DNA of 38,674 nucleotides from positions 1 through 38,674 of IMG/VR virus record IMGVR_UViG_3300027782_000168. One strand, written 5' to 3'. Below the pieces are notes generated by a model. That model was not told the DNA's origin, ran no database searches, and saw only the letters and a program-made list of their open reading frames with translations. Source of the DNA: a virus. This document shows, in pieces, positions 35,625 through 38,674 of the stretch. Within the stretch, counting starts at the first letter, position 1. Each line of letters begins with the position of its first letter. Made by a program: the position numbers and the translations under genes.

Positions 35625-38600
35625 TTAGATATTCTCAAACGAAGCTCCTGTTGGAGTTATAAAGAATTCAATGTCAATGAATTCTAAAGCTTTTGTTGGT
35701 TTTAAGTATATCTTACCTGTTAATGTATTTCTATCTAAATCTTCAGGTGAAGAAGAAACTGTTACACGGAAATCGTATAAACCTCTGTCTCTTCTGATTG
35801 AATCTAAAATAGGGTTAACACTATCTAAGAATTGTTGTCTAACGATTTGGTCGTTTTGTTCAAACAATAATCTAACCGCTACAGCTGAAATTAACTTACG
35901 AGCTTGTAATAACAATCTTCTAACATTTAATCTGTTAAGTGCGGTATCAGCAACTTGTAAAGTTTTGTTACCCCAAATTACAGTTCCTACATCAGAGAAA
36001 GTAGCGATTGGGTTAATTCTACCTTGATACAATGTATCTCTATCTTGTTGAGTTAATTTTTGTCTAGCTTTGATTGAGTTTACAAGACCTCTTGTGTAAC
36101 CCGCAGATGCGAACCAAGGGAATGCAATGTTATCAGTCAATGCTAAGTTTCTACAAACTTCACCTGTTGGTGGTAAATAGATTTGTGTATTGTTAACTGT
36201 ATCTCTTACTAATATCCAAGGATAATAAGTTGCGGTATAGTTAGAGTCAATACCTGTGTTATTTAAGTTATCAACAGCCTCTTGTGAGTAGATGATATCT
36301 AAAGAACTCGTTGAATCTGGTGTATACATGCTGTAATCGGGAGTTGTTGCAATGTAAACTGAATCAGCTCTTGAATATTGAATCATGTCTATCGCTTCTT
36401 CTACTAAGTTTGAGTTGTTAACATAGTCAATACTTGAAGTTGCAAACACGTTAATGTTTGTCGCCTCAGGATTTCCAAATGATAAGATACCTAATAAGTA
36501 AGCGTAGTAGTCAGTGTTTGCAAAATCTTGAGTATTGTTTTGTACAATTATTCTCTTGAACATACCGTCACCTGTTGCAGTAGGGTATCTAGATGATGGA
36601 TAAGCGCCAGCTAAAAAACCCGAAGCTCCCAATTGGAATCTATCTTGGTTAGTTCTCCACTCTCTGTAGATATCCCATCCGTCAAATCCACCAGCAAAAC
36701 ATACTGTGTACTTTCTAGCGTAAATGAAGTAATACGGATTTTCTTGAGTTTGTGGGTCACTTCTGAAATCTGCAACACCACATTCAAATGCTGTTTGACC
36801 ACTAGATATTGATGTGTTAGCAATTGTGACAACAGTTGCACCTGAGTCCATGTGGAAACCTTTACTTAAGTAATTCCATTTAACTGAATCAGTTGCTGTT
36901 TCCCAGCCAACTATAGGATTTTGTTTTCCTTTATATGTTAAGAATGACTCATCAATTCCAAATTGAGTTGAGAATCCTAAATAACTTCTTCTAACTATAT
37001 CTCCTGCCGACTCTACAGCATTTGATGTACCAGCAGCAGTTCCGAATGGAGGATTATAAATAACCTCACCTGGATAATAATATTTAGTTTTGAATTTAGG
37101 GTATGGTGAAGGATTAGAAGCAGATTCATACTCTCTTTGAGTATAACCGTAGAATCCACAAGGGATTGCATCAATCGGAGCTTCATCCGCCAATTCAATC
37201 ATTATATATTTTGAAATTAATGCAAACTCGCCATTAGATGAACCAATTTTCTTAGCAACAAAGTTGTTAGAAGCTGGGTCCATATTACAATTTGTGAATT
37301 TCTCAATTACAACTGGATTAGCATCTGTATCATAAAAATTTCTAACTAAAACGTCAAACGACATATTGTTGAATGATAAGTTAGCTATAGAAACTTTGAT
37401 TTCAACGTTAGCAGAATCTCCATCAGAGATTGAGATAAACTTGAATAAGTTATAAACTTTATTACCTCTCAATTCAGAAACTAAATAAGGTGTTTCAGGT
37501 GATTGATACTTTTCTAAATTCCAAGCAATTGAACTAGGGTTTTGACTTCTAGCTTCAGGTAATGCTATTAATTCAGAACTTAAACCACGAATATAACCTT
37601 GATTATATGCATAGTTAAGACTACCTTGATATGCTTCCTCTACAAACACAGGAACTTCAAATCTTGATTTTCCAAAGTTGTCAACACCCAATACTTTAGT
37701 AAGATATTTTGAAGATGAAGCTAATAATGAAGTTTCAAATGAGAATGAAGTTCTTTCTCCTGAGTTAGCATCTGCTTTAGTAACACCTGATAATAGGAAT
37801 GTTGCGTAAGGTGATTGAGTAATACCTGAGTATTGACCTGTGCTCACAATTTGTAAATCAGTAAGACCTGTTACTTGATAAATTGGTCCGTGATTCTCAC
37901 TATCCGCACTGTTATCGTATAAAGAGATACCTCTTGAACGTAAAGTTGCGACAACCATGTTATTGAACTCTGAATATGCAGTTCCTGTATATGAGTAGAT
38001 GTTACCTGAAATAGTACCACTATACGTAGTTGATGCTCCCGTTACAGCATTAAATTTATAATAGAATGAATATCCTGTGTAAGCGTTTCCACTGTCTAAG
38101 TTAAAGTTAGCATAATACCAAGTATCATTATCACTTGCAGATAAATCGTTATAATCTAAATTTGGTGAGTCACAAACATAAGCATTAGTAATACCTGTGT
38201 ATGTTGAACCTGTTAATGAATCATAGTCAGCTGAATCAATCGCTCCGTAAATTACTGCGGTTGACCCCGAAGTACCATTTACGAAAATATCACTCAAGTA
38301 AGTATTGAAATCTGTTTGTAATGTTGATGTACTACCATCAGCCATTCTATATTGTACATTTAAGTTAGCTTGTACTTCATCAGGAAGTGCGTCTAAGAAT
38401 GTAACTGTCCCTCCTGTAGTTCCTGAAAAATCGGCAGACCAAGGAGTACCACCACCATCTAATCCAATTGTAGTTGGGTCAGCGTTAGCGATTAATTTAA
38501 GACTCCAAGAAGGACCTGCGTCATAACCTGAAAGTCCTAAGACTCTTGTTACAAATAATTGGTTTGATTGTTGTAAGTAAGATTTAGCTATGTAAGCAGC

Positions 38601-38674
38601 TTCGTACTTAGGAATTTGTGTGTTATAAAACTTAACAGGTTCTGTGCCACCGAAGTAAGCTTGGAACTCGTCGT
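35625..38674 (-). CDS. 18: Tail sheath protein gp18-like, 5' end cut by window edge
   Basis: The frame stays open through the right edge. An internal Met at 38345 would give 906 residues, but upstream in the same frame lies clear sheath sequence: DEFQAYFGGTEPVKFYNTQI, PKYEAAYIAKSYLQQSNQLF, VTRVLGLSGYDAGPSW. So at least 1015 residues are visible and the true start is outside. The C-terminal half has the conserved core: YYPWILVRDTVNNTQIYLPP, ALTDNIAFPWFASAGYTRG, INPIATFSDVGTVIWGNKTL, LNRLNVRRLLLQARKLISAV, and the closing GKIYLKPTKALEFIDIEFFI. T4 gp18 has 659 residues; the excess is a Tyr/Ser/Thr-rich insertion near the N-terminal third (TYTGITNAYVCDSP onwards), which may be surface-exposed. It forms the contractile sheath around the gp19 tube. 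Confidence 0.95.
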   Translation of the reverse strand, partial: DEFQAYFGGTEPVKFYNTQIPKYEAAYIAKSYLQQSNQLFVTRVLGLSGYDAGPSWSLKLIANADPTTIGLDGGGTPWSADFSGTTGGTVTFLDALPDEVQANLNVQYRMADGSTSTLQTDFNTYLSDIFVNGTSGSTAVIYGAIDSADYDSLTGSTYTGITNAYVCDSPNLDYNDLSASDNDTWYYANFNLDSGNAYTGYSFYYKFNAVTGASTTYSGTISGNIYSYTGTAYSEFNNMVVATLRSRGISLYDNSADSENHGPIYQVTGLTDLQIVSTGQYSGITQSPYATFLLSGVTKADANSGERTSFSFETSLLASSSKYLTKVLGVDNFGKSRFEVPVFVEEAYQGSLNYAYNQGYIRGLSSELIALPEARSQNPSSIAWNLEKYQSPETPYLVSELRGNKVYNLFKFISISDGDSANVEIKVSIANLSFNNMSFDVLVRNFYDTDANPVVIEKFTNCNMDPASNNFVAKKIGSSNGEFALISKYIMIELADEAPIDAIPCGFYGYTQREYESASNPSPYPKFKTKYYYPGEVIYNPPFGTAAGTSNAVESAGDIVRRSYLGFSTQFGIDESFLTYKGKQNPIVGWETATDSVKWNYLSKGFHMDSGATVVTIANTSISSGQTAFECGVADFRSDPQTQENPYYFIYARKYTVCFAGGFDGWDIYREWRTNQDRFQLGASGFLAGAYPSSRYPTATGDGMFKRIIVQNNTQDFANTDYYAYLLGILSFGNPEATNINVFATSSIDYVNNSNLVEEAIDMIQYSRADSVYIATTPDYSMYTPDSTSSLDIIYSQEAVDNLNNTGIDSNYTATYYPWILVRDTVNNTQIYLPPTGEVCRNLALTDNIAFPWFASAGYTRGLVNSIKARQKLTQQDRDTLYQGRINPIATFSDVGTVIWGNKTLQVADTALNRLNVRRLLLQARKLISAVAVRLLFEQNDQIVRQQFLDSVNPILDSIRRDRGLYDFRVTVSSSPEDLDRNTLTGKIYLKPTKALEFIDIEFFITPTGASFENI

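Noticed and set aside
35625-38345. Sheath gene starting at the internal Met at 38345
   Set aside because: The frame is open upstream and encodes the typical sheath N-terminal region, so this Met is internal.
38305-38526. Plus-strand ORF at the right edge
   Set aside because: The minus strand here encodes conserved tail sheath residues, so the plus-strand frame is a shadow.
1-38674. tRNA genes, CRISPR arrays, insertion sequences, integrase or homing endonucleases
   Set aside because: I looked for cloverleaf-like G+C islands, regular repeats, transposase motifs and GIY-YIG/HNH motifs in the translated frames and found none that I could support.

Overview
The window is a stretch of a T4-superfamily contractile-tailed phage (myovirus) genome. 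Every supported gene lies on the minus strand, so transcription runs from the right end to the left. Tail sheath, tail tube, gp6/gp25/gp53-type baseplate proteins, UvsX, gp32, a gp41-type helicase, an RNase H-type nuclease and a class Ia ribonucleotide reductase together fix the affiliation. The DNA is strongly A+T-rich, Shine-Dalgarno sequences are largely missing and starts are preceded by A/T-rich leaders (TAAAA-like). The NrdA/NrdB pair is of the eukaryote-like subtype and gp32 ends in a DLPF tip. These hints point to a Bacteroidota (possibly flavobacterial) host, but that is inference, not proof.

Layout in transcription order (right to left). (1) Tail module, 38674-31322: tail sheath (5' end off the window), a HAD-type phosphatase, tail tube gp19, a gp26-like tail-assembly chaperone with a short overlapping +1-frame ORF, and the tape measure/gp29-like protein. 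(2) Hub/baseplate module, 31270-17791: a 1653-residue baseplate protein with an OmpA-like segment, a gp53/LysM-like protein, a 2422-residue hub-like protein with an IPT/TIG domain, and two small proteins. (3) Replication and nucleotide module, 17676-9465: gp32, uvsX, RNase H-type nuclease, gp40-like protein, gp41 helicase, nrdB, nrdA. It has its own sigma70-like promoter and strong hairpin terminators on both sides, so it looks like a self-contained early/middle cassette set inside late genes. (4) Baseplate wedge module, 9381-1: gp25, gp6, a 1580-residue protein with a carboxypeptidase-regulatory-like domain and two membrane-like helices, a 564-residue protein, and a protein cut by the window edge.

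Regulation visible in the sequence: the element TATTTAT(A/T), usually followed by A/T then AGAAA, stands 13-36 bases before six structural genes and is a candidate late promoter. Hairpin terminators follow gp19, the chaperone ORF, the 222-residue gene, gp32 and nrdA, and in two places a terminator-like hairpin is followed directly by the late element.

The most interesting points are: a probable programmed frameshift joining the gp26-like protein to a short unannotated ORF just before the tape measure gene (the lambda G/GT arrangement in a T4-like tail); a terminator whose U-tract abuts the chaperone start codon; the recurrent late-promoter element; three giant baseplate proteins with unexpected domains; and a gp32 without the zinc site but with a bacterial SSB-like C-terminal tip. 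No tRNA, CRISPR array, insertion sequence or integrase was seen, and no stretch above 300 bases lacks a gene.
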